From Parasponia andersonii (Eukaryota > Streptophyta > Magnoliopsida > Rosales > Cannabaceae): a stretch of DNA of 64,000 nt. The stretch is from assembly GCA_002914805.1 (NCBI GenBank), contig JXTB01000034.1:1356092-1420091 (forward strand), written 5' to 3'. The notes under the pieces are model-generated. The model saw nothing but the letters and a program-made list of their open reading frames with translations. It made no database searches and was not told the origin of the DNA. Shown piece by piece: positions 11,331 through 24,854 of the stretch. How positions within the stretch are numbered: the stretch's first letter is position 1; the number at the start of each line of letters is the position of its first letter. The translations under genes were made by a program, and so were the position numbers.

Positions 11331-12248
11331 ACCTAGATCACCGACCTTCTGCCAAGTCGGCGAATTTTTCGATACCGATAACGCCCCTGGTTAGATGGCA
11401 AGTTGTCTTCCTTTAAAACGCGGAGTCAAAAGAATTAATGAACGACGTCTCGTTGCTTCAACCTAAATACGACTTGTCGTTATTTTTATTGAAATACGAC
11501 TTGTCGTGAGTTTTTCCCCCCCTTTTATTTAAGTAAGAGCCAAAAATAATTATAGTGACACCTTCTACACCATTTTTTGAAAAAGAAAAAAAAATGTTAA
11601 TATAATATCATGTTGTAAAATTGTTGTTATTTCAATTTCAACAATTATTTATTATTATAATAGGATTAGATATCTCATTTAATGAAATATTTTGACACTA
11701 TAACTAGTAAAAAGAGCGTGTCATAAATTTTTTAAGTTTCATACTGTCACTCTAATTTTTTTGAAAAAATAAATAACTAATGATAAATGATTTACTTTTG
11801 GGAAATTTGATAAATTGACAATTTTCAATAGTTGATTTTGAATACTACACCCTATTTAAAACATTTTAAGTAGAATAACCTCGTTTTAATGACATTAGTA
11901 TAGAATGACATATATGCCCACAAATTAATTAATTGAAAGAATAAAAAATAAAGAAAATGGGAATTTACGTTCCAGCTCCCCTCCTTCTCTTGTCTCTATT
12001 TCTCTCTGTCGAAGCCCACTCCCACCCAAACCCAGATTTCCGCCGAATCCCCTTACCCACCTAAATTTCTGTCGAAGCTGCCTATTTCATCTAGACTCCA
12101 TCAAATCTGGAACCTGTCAATCCTATTCCACCTAGACTCCATCAAAGCTGCCCTACCACCCTTAATGACACTCGTCCCTTTCGAACCTAACCCACGTCGT
12201 TATCAATTTCATTTTCAAACCTCCGAAAAAAAAAAAAAACCAACCGAA

Positions 12249-12548
12249 ATGACCAAAAAATCTAGTCGGAGCCTTAAAAAAGCTAACGGGAAAAAAGCTC
12301 AAAATGTCCATAGGAGGAAGTTGACGACCACATCTCAATAGGAAGCCGAAAACTCGAAGCAAATAAACACTCCATCCTAATTTCATTCTAATGAGAAAAT
12401 AGACAAGGCTTTGAAAAAAGCTCATTCTCCGTTTCATTCAAGTGAGAAAATAGGCAAGACTCCAGAAAAAGCACAGTCACCGTCTCTAAAACCGAAATCT
12501 GATAAGTTATCAAAGGAGAAAACAATATCCAAGAAAGTACAAGAGTAG
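12249..12548 (+). pseudogene. N-terminal remnant of the transposon protein (Lys/Ser-rich)
   Basis: From ATG 12249 one frame reads MTKKSSRSLKKANGKKAQNV, and after two in-frame stops continues HSSEKIGKTPEKAQSPSLKP and KSDKLSKEKTISKKVQE. The low-complexity basic composition over 100 codons and the pyrimidine-rich, GC-richer leader before it (about 11970-12180) suggest a once-real first exon. The middle of the protein is missing between here and the protease block at 13.5 kb, a region now full of TAGACA/TGTCTA repeats. Confidence 0.5.
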
Positions 12549-13527
12549 TTCCACCCGATATATCTCTGGTGAAGTAAATACATCTCTCTCCTATGCCTTG
12601 TAGTCCACCAGTAAGTTTATGTTTAATTGAATTATTTTGTGATTTTGAAGAAATTTAATGCGATATTTTTTGCTTAACTGAATAATTTATTGATATAGTT
12701 ATTGTGTGCATATTGGTTGTTGAATGATTTTAGAGGAAATCATAAGAATAACAAAATAAAATAAATAATTCAAAATTATTAGAAAATTATATCGACAAAG
12801 TGTTTAGAATTATCGAGATTTTCCTATTTTTGTGTTGAACCATACTATTCTCTATTTTGAGATAAATTAGGCTAGACATTTTGTCTAGCATAGTCAAGCA
12901 TTATCATTTAAGATCGACCACGTTAGACATCGTGTCTATCTCTATCTAGTGCCATATGGTAAATTTACAGTTGATTGAGTTAGTTTAATATTTGGAAGAA
13001 ATGATATGGTATGATTTTTTTGCCTTCCTAAATAATGTTTTAACATGATTGGTATGTACATATTAGTTATTAAATGAAAATAAGTATTGTATTTTGACCT
13101 AAACTATGCTAGACACACTGTCTAGTATAGTCGAGCACTATTTGTTCAACTCGACTATGCTAGACAATGTACCTAGCTTAGTAAATAACATTTCACTTTG
13201 TTAAATAATTTGTTGATATGGTTGGTTTGGTAGTTAAATAATTTTTGAGAGAATTCATAAAAGTAGAGGAGACTGTCAAATTTTTTAGAAAACTTAATTG
13301 ATAAGGTGTCTAGCGTTGTTGAGAGTTTCCTATTATTATACTTAACTATGGCAGTTACTGTATCTATTATTGTTAAGTATGTTGCTTGATCATACTATAT
13401 GCCTTGTCTAGCATAACTGAGCTTAAAAATGACTCATTAATTTGAACTAGAAAAGGGTAGAGCATACTAGACATCATAGTCTATATACATAGAATATCTA
13501 TGAATTTTTTGTTTAGCTCGACCATAC

Positions 13528-13967
13528 TAGAAAAGGCATTGGGTATATATGGCTGTGAAACTAGACCAATGGAAGATTTTAGTATTTGATTCCAACTTTG
13601 AATCTATTTCTAATGATAACTTGCAACACTACTTATATCCATTCATTATAATATTACCATACTTCATACATCAAAGTAGCAAGTTTAGCAAGTATTTTCA
13701 CAAGATATCTGAGCCATTTGAGTATATTAGGATACGAGCTATTCCTCAAACCACTAAAGGTGCATAAACTTGTCAATTTGTGAACATATTTATTTTTCTT
13801 GAAATCAAATTTAACTTATTTTATTTCCATGCTGTGGGGACTGTGGAATCTGCGTTATCAAGTATATTGAGTTCCATATGAATGGAGTTAACTTATATGG
13901 GGTTAACAATAATAACATTAGTATATTTTGAAAGAAGATGGCTTGTGAAATATATGGTAGGGATTGA
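13528..13967 (+). pseudogene. Ulp1-like (C48) cysteine protease catalytic region, remnant
   Basis: After a plausible acceptor (CATACTAG) the frame reads KRHWVYMAVKLDQWKILVFD, then SNFESISNDNLQHYLYPFII and more. A short intron-like gap (about 13762-13830) follows, then CGDCGICVIKYIEFHMNGVN, NISIF, a stop, KKMACEIYGRD and a stop. The Ulp1 triad is all present: His in HW (13537-13539), Asp in the FDS motif, and Cys in GDCG (13842-13844). Spacing and motifs match the C-terminal half of plant transposon-borne Ulp1 proteins, which cleave ubiquitin-like modifiers. The N-terminal half is missing and there is an internal stop, so it is not expected to work. It sits inside the TAGACA/TGTCTA repeat field. 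Confidence 0.75.
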
Positions 13968-14154
13968 GATCCATAGTACAAGTTATTTCACTTTTTTGCT
14001 AGGTTGAACCCCAATTGCTATGTTGAATACTGACTATGTTATTTTTATTTGTATATTGGAAAATATATTTTGATAATTATGGCCAAAGTTATTATAATGT
14101 ATTTAGATTTGTTCATTAATTTTCTTGAGATTTTGAGGCCAACTATTTGCCTAT

Positions 14155-15450
14155 ATAATAGACAATTGTGTCTATCGTTCTAGACAGGTTATTTATATAA
14201 TAAACGCATGTGTCTATCGTTATAGACAATTGATCTATTCTATAGACACAATTGTCTCTATCTATTAGACAATATGTAGAATGCAATTAAATTATTCTTA
14301 AACCAAATAAAATATAATATAACTACATGAATCTAAGAGTTTTGTAATCTTCGCAACCACTTTTTTCATTAATAGTAGAAATTTATACAATAATTTGTGC
14401 ATTAATATTGAAAACCTTCCCACTATAATAATGAAAATAGCATCATTACAAACTCCATAGAATACTCAATAACTAAGTGTAATGAATAATAACTACATTA
14501 AGTTACAACATTATATAGTTATTTATCATATTAAGGTACAATATATTTTTTGAGTAGAAAAAAAAAACTCAATAACCATACTTACACGTGTGTGTCAAGC
14601 CACATAACATGTCTATCAGGTCACTCGACAATATTGTCTATATAATAAATACTTTTATCTATCCTTCATGACATATTATCTATATGATTGACATATATGT
14701 CCGTAGTACTAAATACTATTGTCTATCCCATAGACATTATTATCTAGGTCTACAGACTATTTTTGTTTATCAACTGAGCACTATATCTAATGCAATTAAA
14801 TTATTATAAATCAAATAAAATATAATATAATTATAATTTCAGTGAATTTTGTAAGCTTAATCATTTTTTATTACTAGTGGAAACTTATTATTGGAAAATT
14901 TTCCATCATGATAATGAAAATGTCATTATTATAAACTCAATAATAACTCAATAACTAAATGTACTGAATAATAACTACATTAAATTGCGAAGTCAGTGAG
15001 TTCTGAATTATTATACCTATTATAATGGAAAATATGTTATCTTTTTGCTTTTCAAGAAATTAAGTCATAACTCATAATTTTTTTCCTTCTAATTATAAAC
15101 TCAATAATAACACGTCATGAATAATAACTATATTAAGTTACAACCCTATATATTTTTTCATTAAGTTACAATATCATTTTTTTTTTTTGAAAAAAAGCTC
15201 AATCTCAATAACTCGTATTTACACATATGTGTCAAGCCACATGATATGTCTGTCGAGTCACTTAATGGTACTGTCTATATAATAGACACGTGTGTCTATC
15301 TTTCCGTATAGGTTGTCTATCTGGTAGACGTCAGTGTCTATCATTCTAGATAATCTGTCTATCCCGCAAATACAGTTGTCTAGGTGTACAACCTAGTTGT
15401 CTATCCACTAGATATTATGTCTAATGCAATCAAATTATTCTTAAAATAAG
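14155..15450. repeat. Long-unit tandem array (about 0.5-0.64 kb units)
   Basis: The anchor ATGCAATTAAATTATT recurs at 14281, 14790 and (one change) 15424. The anchor TGTGTCAAGCCACAT recurs near 14591 and 15228, each time followed by a block of TGTCTA/TAGACA words. Intervening sequence (CTCAATAACTAA, GAATAATAACTACATTAA) is also repeated. Two to three diverged units, spaced about 509 and 634 bp. Confidence 0.8.
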
Positions 15451-16080
15451 GATAAGGTTGTCTATCCATCGGACATGATTGTCAGTATAACAGACATGTT
15501 TGTTGATTCAGCTGACGGGGGCATCTTGCAAAACGATGTATAAAATTAGATACATAATAAAATTTTTAAAATAATCCAAGACCTTATAAAACATAAAATA
15601 CAAACTCAATGTAGTACTAAAAAAACAATCAAACAAAGTTTCAAATAAATCACGGTAAATGGATCTTACTCTATGATATATAACACACGACAACCATAAT
15701 CATAGAGAAAAGAAAGACAGACAATTATGACACGCTAGGACCATAATGTCTCTATCATTTTCTACAGCTATTGGAACAATATCTATTACTATATTTGGCT
15801 TGTAACTCAATTCATGTCAAAGATATCATTGTCAATTTCTATAGTTTGACATATCTCATCTACCAGTTGCTTGAAAGAAATATTCGGTTCAACCACAATG
15901 CATCTTAATCGTTGACTCTTTTTATTCTAATTCCAAGAAGAACCTTCGTTTTTTTTATCAAACGCCATTATATAATATGATTATGAGTGTTAATAACATA
16001 CATGAACAAAATATAATTTACAAATTAAAGGAAGAAATATATATTACTAAACATAAAATAATAAATTTAGTTAGGTTTAA

Positions 16081-16260
16081 CATGTGTCAGTGGCGAAAAA
16101 TGTGTTTCTTATAGTTCGACATGTGTCTTTAATTGTTAGACATATATTTCTAGTGGCTAAACATGTGTTCCTAATGATTAGACATGTGTTTCTAATAGTT
16201 AGATACGTGTCTTTAGTTGCTAGACAATAGTGTCTAGTATCTAGACATAACTTTTTTATA
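16081..16260. repeat. Short-unit array built on GACATGTGT
   Basis: About six to eight units of roughly 25-28 bp of the form TAGACATGTGTTTCTAATAG, e.g. around 16081, 16120, 16138, 16165, 16183 and 16204. Diverged but in register. Confidence 0.7.
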
Positions 16261-16437
16261 CAAAAAATCGGCTCGATATTGGTGTCTACTCACTCGAAAA
16301 AAATGTTGATTATATAGATAGCATGTATGTCATAGTCGAGAGTGTTTAGAGCCTAGACAATAATTATTAGTTTATGGCTCAACAATTGTATCTAACATTA
16401 TATATATAATGCCAATAATAATGATGTTCAATTGTTC

Positions 16438-16855
16438 AGATAAGACCTGATAATACTATCAAGTGGAGTCTATATTATACAATTTCTTCTGTTTTAGATA
16501 GTCTGTCTATTAATTAGATATATATGGTACAATTTCTTCTATTTTAGATAGTCTGTCTATAAATTAGACAGACATGTCTATCTAGATTTAGGTTTCTTCT
16601 TCACATCTTCTCAAATAATACTCAACAATACTATTGAGTGGAATACATATTGTACAATTTTTCACATTCTAGATAGGCTGTCTATAAATTAGATAGATCT
16701 ATCTATCAAGATATGAGTTTCTTCAATGTATTTTTTAGACAAGACTTGACAATATCGTCTAATCGAGTCAATATTGTATAATTTCTCACATTCTAGATAA
16801 TGTCTAGTAATTATATAAATCAATCTATCCAGATATGAGTTTTGTCTTTGTAATA
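16438..16855. repeat. Three tandem units of about 115-165 bp
   Basis: Each unit carries a GAC(C/T)TGA(C/T)AATA-like start (or CTCAACAATACT), then GAGT, then TACAATTTCT, then TTCTAGATAG followed by TGTCTATAAATTAGA, then TCTATC and AGATATGAGTTTC. Unit starts are near 16441, 16620 and 16738. The middle of the first unit is itself partly duplicated. Confidence 0.75.
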
Positions 16856-17330
16856 GAACTCGCTATTTTACAACTTATTTTCTAGTTTATATATTTTCAG
16901 GCACAAAAATTGACCACATACTATCTATTTTTTATTGTAGTTTCAAGTCATACTACAAAATAACTTCTAATCTACAAATCAAACTCACATTTGCAAAGAA
17001 AGATTAATGGCAAAGAAACATCTTCTACTTACGTTAAACTTCGAAATAGAGGACCACATTTTTCTCCACTAAAATGCAGAAATTAGGACTTCAAGCTTTT
17101 CGGTTACTCTAAGCTTTTGGTTAAAATATATTTTTTGGTGACTCTGAACTTTTGGCTGCAATAATATGATAATGGTGAGAGAGAAGGTACAGAAGAAGAA
17201 AGATAGAAATAGAGAAAAAAAAAACTGAAAACGAGTTAGTCACAATAATAAACTCCAAAATAATTTCAAAATGCATATTGGTCTTCACAATCAAACTTTC
17301 ACTTAAAGGGTGTACACACTCAAAAGCTAT

Positions 17331-17975
17331 GAAAAGAGGTGTATTTTTACAAAATCACTATGTGTAAAGGTATTATTTGAAGGACTTTTTTACTTGTGTG
17401 CAAACTAATCTTGTGTTTCATCAAATATTACACTAGACATCTTTTAAATTTGATTTTTTTTTAAACTAAAAGGTGGTCAATGCAATTAATCAAAATTAAT
17501 TAGTAAAATACATACACTCATATATATAGAGAGAAAAAAAACACCTTAAAAGTACAAGTAAAAAAATATAAACTAAAAAAGCTAACTAAACATAGTATTT
17601 CTTAAAAAAATAAATAAATAAATTAGCCAAATATGATATAAAAATCATCACAATTGGGCATTGAATTTGTCTTTAATTTGCAATTTTGGCCCATATTTTT
17701 TATAATTAAGTGGTTAAATTTACAAAATTGTTGCATTCTGTTCTAATTTGTTAATGGTCATTAAATTTTTGGACTGAATTAGACATATATAAATAATTTT
17801 TAAGGACATAACAGGTATTTCATGGTTTGGAGGCAAAATTAACAACATGAGAACCTTTAGGGAAAAAAAGGTTTTCAAATTCAAATTTTTGAACAACTAA
17901 AAAAATTAACTTTGAATTAAATGTAAATTTAACTAACAAGCTTATTTGAAATTATTTCAAAAGAGAAACTAAAAA

Positions 17976-18017
<42 letters not shown>

Positions 18018-18354
18018 TTGCTAATTCAGTAGACATTTTTCTTACCTATATGAAGATATTTTTTTTAGCAGTTGGATAATGAAGTGTATGAAAAGTCGTG
18101 TATCATTAATGTTATTTTTTTTTATATTTTAATATAAAAAAATGTGCAAGAAAAATTTTTATTAGCCAAAATAATACTAGATTAGTATATATATATATAA
18201 ATTGGTCTTAATTTTTATATCTAACTAAAGGTAGCTGATGTTGGCCAATTTTATGTCACGGTAGCCTAATTATGGTTGACCATAGATAAGATTATCTCAA
18301 GTTAGGTTGTTGGTACTCACCTCACGGTAATATAAAGGTTATGGACAAGTAAAG

Positions 18355-18394
<40 letters not shown>

Positions 18395-19670
18395 TTAAAT
18401 TATATTTAATTATGAAGTTATATGAGTTCAAGTATTTTGCGTAATTTTATCAAGTTTTTTTTACTATCTATATTATCTATTTTACAGACTTATATTTGAA
18501 TTTTAAGTTTTTTTAATAGGTTTTAATTAATTTCAAGTTTAGATTTGTTAAATTTGTGTATCTCAATGTAATTTAGAGTTTTAGTTTTTAATTGTTTAAG
18601 AATTTGAATTTTAAAACTTTTCCCCCTCCAAACTTTCTCATTTTATCAATTTTTCTCTCGAATCAAGTGAAATACCTATCATGCCATTATAAATTTTATA
18701 TATGAGTAGTGTGCCCTTAATTTCATTCAAATTTAATGGTCATTGAGAGATTGAAGTAGATTATAATGGTTTGTAAATTTAGGGAGCTAATTACGAAAAA
18801 AATTTGAGGAGGCATATTGTAAAATCAATAACAATTTTAGGAGAAAATCATGCCAAAAATGGAAAAGCCAGCCACCACATTTTTATCTCATTTTGTTATA
18901 GTTTTTAATTCTATTTATTCGGTTGAGTTTTCTAGAATTTATGGAAAGTAGATTTTATATTTATAGTTTTTTATTTTATATATACTTTTATTTGGAGTAG
19001 GGATTTGAACTTATGACCCTTCACATCGGAGAAAGTGTAGTTACTACTAGAGGTGAAAAAATAAGGATCGAACCAAACCGATCTTGCCATAAAAAATTAT
19101 TTTGGCCTAGATCAATGAGTCAAATTTTTTTAAAAAAATAGCTCCGTTAGGGTTGGGCTGGCCTGACCCAACCTTTGGCCTAGTGGACCCTGACACTAGG
19201 CTAGATCATAATTTAAAAATCCAATCGTGGCATTCATAATTAAGTGGTTTTTTTTTTATCAGCCTATTCCGCACGCATCTGAATTTGTAACTCTAATTAC
19301 CACATAGGCTTTGCATTTGACCACTTTTTAGTTATTAATTTTTACTTGTTGCATTGACTAAAGAAAATTCAAAGGTTTGAATATTTTTTTACATAATTAA
19401 TTGAAAACATTTAGTTGATCCTGTAATTTTTTCTAATTAATAATAGTTTAGATAATGTATTCTTTCACGTTCCATGTGGTATTAGTGTAATATTTCCAAA
19501 ATTGAAAACGATATGTCGTTATATGAACGAACGACAGAAATGGGAAAAACAGAACTGCATAAAACACAAGTGGCTCCATCAGGCTGAGACGTACCAGTCC
19601 CCTAAACCCTTGCTAAGCCCTAATCAAAATCGAGAGTTTTGCAGTTGCTAGACAGAGCCATTTGATCAAT
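17331..19670. other. Intergenic, AT-rich, with TA microsatellites
   Basis: No gene seen. It holds (TA)n runs at about 17981-18015, 18188-18200 and 18357-18391, one MITE (listed separately), and near 19130-19205 a GC-richer piece with GGGTTGGGCTGGCCTGACCC that looks like part of an unclassified repeat. The promoter and leader of the next gene occupy the last 150 bp or so. Confidence 0.6.
18016..18186 (-). mobile_element. MITE, copy A (diverged)
   Basis: Starts GGTTGCTAATTCAGTAG just after a TA run and ends ACTAGATTAG before another TA run. The core ATAATGAAGTGTATGAAAAG and the CATTAATG segment match the reverse complement of copies C and D at 31.1 and 34.9 kb. Insertion into TA tracts fits a TA target duplication, which the microsatellite hides. 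Confidence 0.7.
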
Positions 19671-21602
<1,932 letters not shown>

Positions 21603-23938
21603 TATAATAGTTGTTCATAAATCGATTGCAATCTGCTTTAGTTATCTGAACCTATGTATAGAGAGCTGGTTTGGGTTTTAGTTACAGGAAGGTAACGTGG
21701 TTCATAAATCTTGCTGATTATTTATTGTTTTGTTTTGTATGTAATCAGCAAAATTTGGTGAAGCAAAAATGTTTTGGTGATGTTTACATTGATAGTTTGA
21801 ACTGCTCAATGTTGTAGTCTCATACAGATTTTCAGAACAGCTGTATTGAATAAATGTCCAATGTCAGTCAATTATACATGACCTGATGTTATTCTCCCAT
21901 TGGTTTCGAAGTCTTGGTTAGGTTTTTACCTAAAGTGACTGTCCTCGGGCATTGAGAAGTGAATCTCTTCATAACAGGAGAAAGAGGAGTCAAAAGACAT
22001 AATGACACAATTGGCTCAAATGCAGAGACTAGTTCATGGCCAATAGATTTTTGAATCTTTTGCTTTGCTCCAGTTAAAAGTGAACCATATTGGGAATAAA
22101 AGAAACTTAGAAAACCCAATTCAATTTCCACAAATATTCAATAAATGTCATTCTGGAAATGGTTGTTTTGGTACTACTCTCGAAGTACAAACATATTATC
22201 CACTTTAACCACATGGCCATATCTGACATTATACTCTCTTTCTCTATCGCTAAAAGGGGATCACCTAATCCCAAGTATTCTGTCTGCCTGATCCACGTCC
22301 TGTCTGACCCGATTTTCAAGCTTGGAAGCTGCCCTCTTTCCGTGGTGTTTGTGCACTGCAGAGTAAACGACAATAAAAACGTACTTTCTTTTCATTACGA
22401 CAACAAAATAGAAAAATGATTTTCTGCAAGTGTATAAGCGTATCTGTGAAAGATCAGAGCCAGGGAACGGGAGTTCTACTTTCCAGTGGAGCTCATAATT
22501 GAACGAAGATCTTTTAACTTGAAATACACAAGAAAACCCTTAAAGCCCTTTGTATACATTTTTTGTTTTTCACGTCAAGTGGGTTCCAACTTCCAGTCCG
22601 CAAGGTCAAGGTGTCAACGCTTTGCATGCAGTATACAGGTGCGTGGCAGGTTCTTATAGCTTCTCATTAATTAAAAATTAAAAATTAAAAAGGAAGCTCG
22701 TATTCAAATCAACCTTGTCTAATCTTCCATGTAAAGATTGCCTGTCTTGATGCCTAACACAACATCATACAGGTGTTCTTTTACATCTCATCATGGAAAA
22801 TGTCCTTCACCAGCGATGCCTACGCTTAAACTCTGAGGTTTTAAAACTTGAAAAATGTTCTTCTGTGGGCATCCGTATTGTTTCACCGGGCCTACAAAGC
22901 TCCTACTGGCTACCTCTCTTTATTTCATGTCAGCTTAGTCAATCAAGTTTTATCCACGTGGCAATTTATTTCTCAGTGAGGTTTCAAGATGTACCACTTA
23001 AACTAGTACTATAACTCTTGAACACGATTATTTTTAAGTAGTTGATAGATATGACAAGCGAGTATTGGTTTTCAGTTAGTGCCAGTGGAGGAATATAAAT
23101 ATGAAATTTTTTTATCCAAGGTATTGAACTTAATTATATAAGATAAAAAAATTTATATGTATATATATAATAACAACGGATTCATTTATTTCTCTTTTTT
23201 CAAAAAAATGAAATTGCTATTCTTTATCCTTTCCCAAAGACTGAACTGACAATTTCTCCCATCCCTCTGATTCCCCCTATAACGTCTGAAATCTGACCCC
23301 TTCACGTCTGAATTGAGTGAATTGCTCTTTCACCAACACAAACCTCTCTCTTCTCTCCCTCACTCTCTGACTTGATAGTTGTGTGACTTCCTTGTCACAA
23401 AATCTGCATGTGTACGTCGTCGTTTTCCGCCACCCTTCTCTTTATATCTCTCTCATAAATGTTTTCTGCTGGTTTAAACCTTTTTGGGTTCTGACCCTCG
23501 TAAAGAAATCCAAAACCTTAGCTCTCTCTCACATACTCCCCCTTCTCTGCTCTCTTTCTCTCTCTCCCGCAAACTCGCATTTATTAATCATAATCTCATA
23601 GTAAGTAAACAATAAGATTTGGCCAGTTTCCCACACTATATATATACTAGTGTACCACACACGGGTTTCTTTCATAGCGGTCTTTTTCAGTTAAAAGGCA
23701 GACTAACCAAAGCAACAAAAGAAGGCAAAAAATTATGCCGAGCCAATAAAGAGATAGAGAGAGAAGAGAAAGGGGTCATGCATCTTTTCTGATACAAAAA
23801 TGGCATGAATCCTTTAGCTTTAGACCTACCCCATTTCGTTTAATATCACCCATAAAAAAATATGTGAAAGAAAAGAACTAGCCATGTTTTTGTGTATCTT
23901 CTCTTGATATCTTTTACTGGTTAAGATCATCGTCAAAC
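21603..23938. other. Intergenic; 3' UTR of the PGES2-like gene and promoter of the RING gene
   Basis: About 250 bp after the stop are probably 3' UTR (AATAAA near 21849-21854). Open frames at 21889-22419 on both strands show no domain. A pyrimidine-rich CT tract at about 23330-23580, a TATA-like CTATATATATAC near 23637-23648 and a leader before the ATG at 23939 suggest the promoter of the next gene. Confidence 0.55.
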
Positions 23939-24854
23939 ATGGCTGCTCAGGCTCACTTGTATTCTGGAAATATGGGCTTGTCCGCCATGTGTGCTCTGCA
24001 AGATTATTCCTCGATGAACCCTGTTCTCGGGGTTGACGATGATGATGGCCTCAGCTGCTTCGGCCTTCAAACCACTCGACAACAGACTCAGTTTCATCTT
24101 CATCAAGGAGCACAAAACTACAGTACGGGCTTTGATTGTAACCATGGGGATCACAGTCCCTTTTCTTTTTCTTCCTCCGATATGTTTCTTCGAATAGCTT
24201 TGGATGCCCAGCTCGAGTTGCAGAGACAGGAGCTTGATTCCATTCTTCAGTCCCAAGTAAGAGCTTGATACTTTTCATGATTTGGGTTAAGTTTCTTTCT
24301 TGTTTTCAGGTATTTATTTCTTTGTATATTTATTCTCTGTTTCAAATCAGAGTGAAAAGTTAAAGGTTTCCCTGCATGAGCAAAGAAAGCACCAACTCTC
24401 GGTCCTCATGAGTAGTTTCGAGTCCAAAACGTTGAGTATGATCAGGCAAAAGGAAGAGGATATGGCTCGAGCAACGAATAGATCAATGGAGCTTCAAGAC
24501 CGGTTGAGGAAAGCGGAGATGGAAAGCCAAACGTGGCAAAGAGTGGCGAAAGCAAACGAGGCCACGCTCATGGACCTCAAGAACACGCTCGAGTATTTCA
24601 GAGAGACGCAACAGCAACTGGCTTTGATATGCGACAATGGAGCCCAAGACGCCGAGTCATGTTGCGAGAGAGTAGGAGAGAACGGGTCAGACCAGAATAG
24701 GTTGGCCTGTAAAAGCTGCAAAACTCAGAGCTCATGCGTTCTCTTCTTCCCATGCAGACACCTCTGTTCTTGCAAGACTTGTGAAGCTTTTCTTGGTTCT
24801 TGTCCGGTCTGTGAATCCACAAAGGAGGCAACCCTGGAGGTCTTTTTGGTCTAA
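23939..24854 (+). CDS. BOI-related RING-type E3 ubiquitin ligase
   Basis: Two exons, 23939-24256 and 24351-24854, joined in phase (SILQSQ then SEKLKVS), 273 residues. Residues 80-200 form a long coiled coil with the conserved ELQRQELDSILQSQSEKLK-type BOI segment and the WQRVAKANEATLMDLKNTLE block. The C-terminal RING runs from about 226 to 260 with CKSC, then SCVLFFPCRHLCSCKTCE, then SCPVC. This arrangement defines the plant BOI/BRG (S-ribonuclease-binding-protein-like) family: E3 ligases that homodimerise and act in cell-death and defence signalling and in gibberellin responses. The N-terminal 80 residues are variable. A cryptic acceptor TTTTCAG inside the intron (near 24309) would break the frame. 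I do not assign one of the paralogue symbols. Confidence 0.92.

Larger units (their letters stand above)
12860..16860. repeat. TAGACA/TGTCTA palindromic repeat field
   Basis: By eye I count roughly forty TAGACA or TGTCTA words here, against only a few expected from base composition. Many are paired as inverted repeats, for example CTATGCTAGACA-CAC-TGTCTAGTATAG at 13107-13133 and GCTAGACATTTTGTCTAGC at 12872-12890. The field surrounds the Ulp1 remnant and consists of several unrelated tandem arrays that all contain the word. Confidence 0.85.
11820..17330 (+). mobile_element. Decayed DNA transposon carrying a Ulp1 (C48) protease, probably MULE/Kaonashi type
   Basis: Between two ordinary genes lies a long AT-rich block with two coding remnants in the same orientation: a Lys/Ser-rich N-terminal piece (from 12249) and a Ulp1 catalytic C-terminus (13528-13967). 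Known: Ulp1-type C48 proteases are carried by plant Mutator-like elements (Kaonashi) and some CACTA elements. The ends are uncertain. A weak inverted similarity joins 11838-12010 (TTTTGAATACTACACCCT, then TCTCTATTTCTCTCTGTC) with the reverse complement of 17200-17330 (TTTTGAGTGTGTACACCCTT, then TCTCTATTTCTATC). I saw no MURA-type transposase, so the remnant was probably non-autonomous. No clean target duplication found. Confidence 0.5.

Noticed and set aside
12162-12437. Minus-strand 91-codon frame
   Set aside because: Shadow of the Lys-rich plus-strand remnant (the poly-A tract read as Phe).
14155-16860. CRISPR-like regularly spaced repeats
   Set aside because: Units are diverged, irregularly spaced and in a plant nuclear context; they are tandem or palindromic repeats.
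23933-24256. Minus-strand open frame over the RING gene
   Set aside because: Shadow of exon 1; the plus strand has the splice-consistent, domain-bearing frame.
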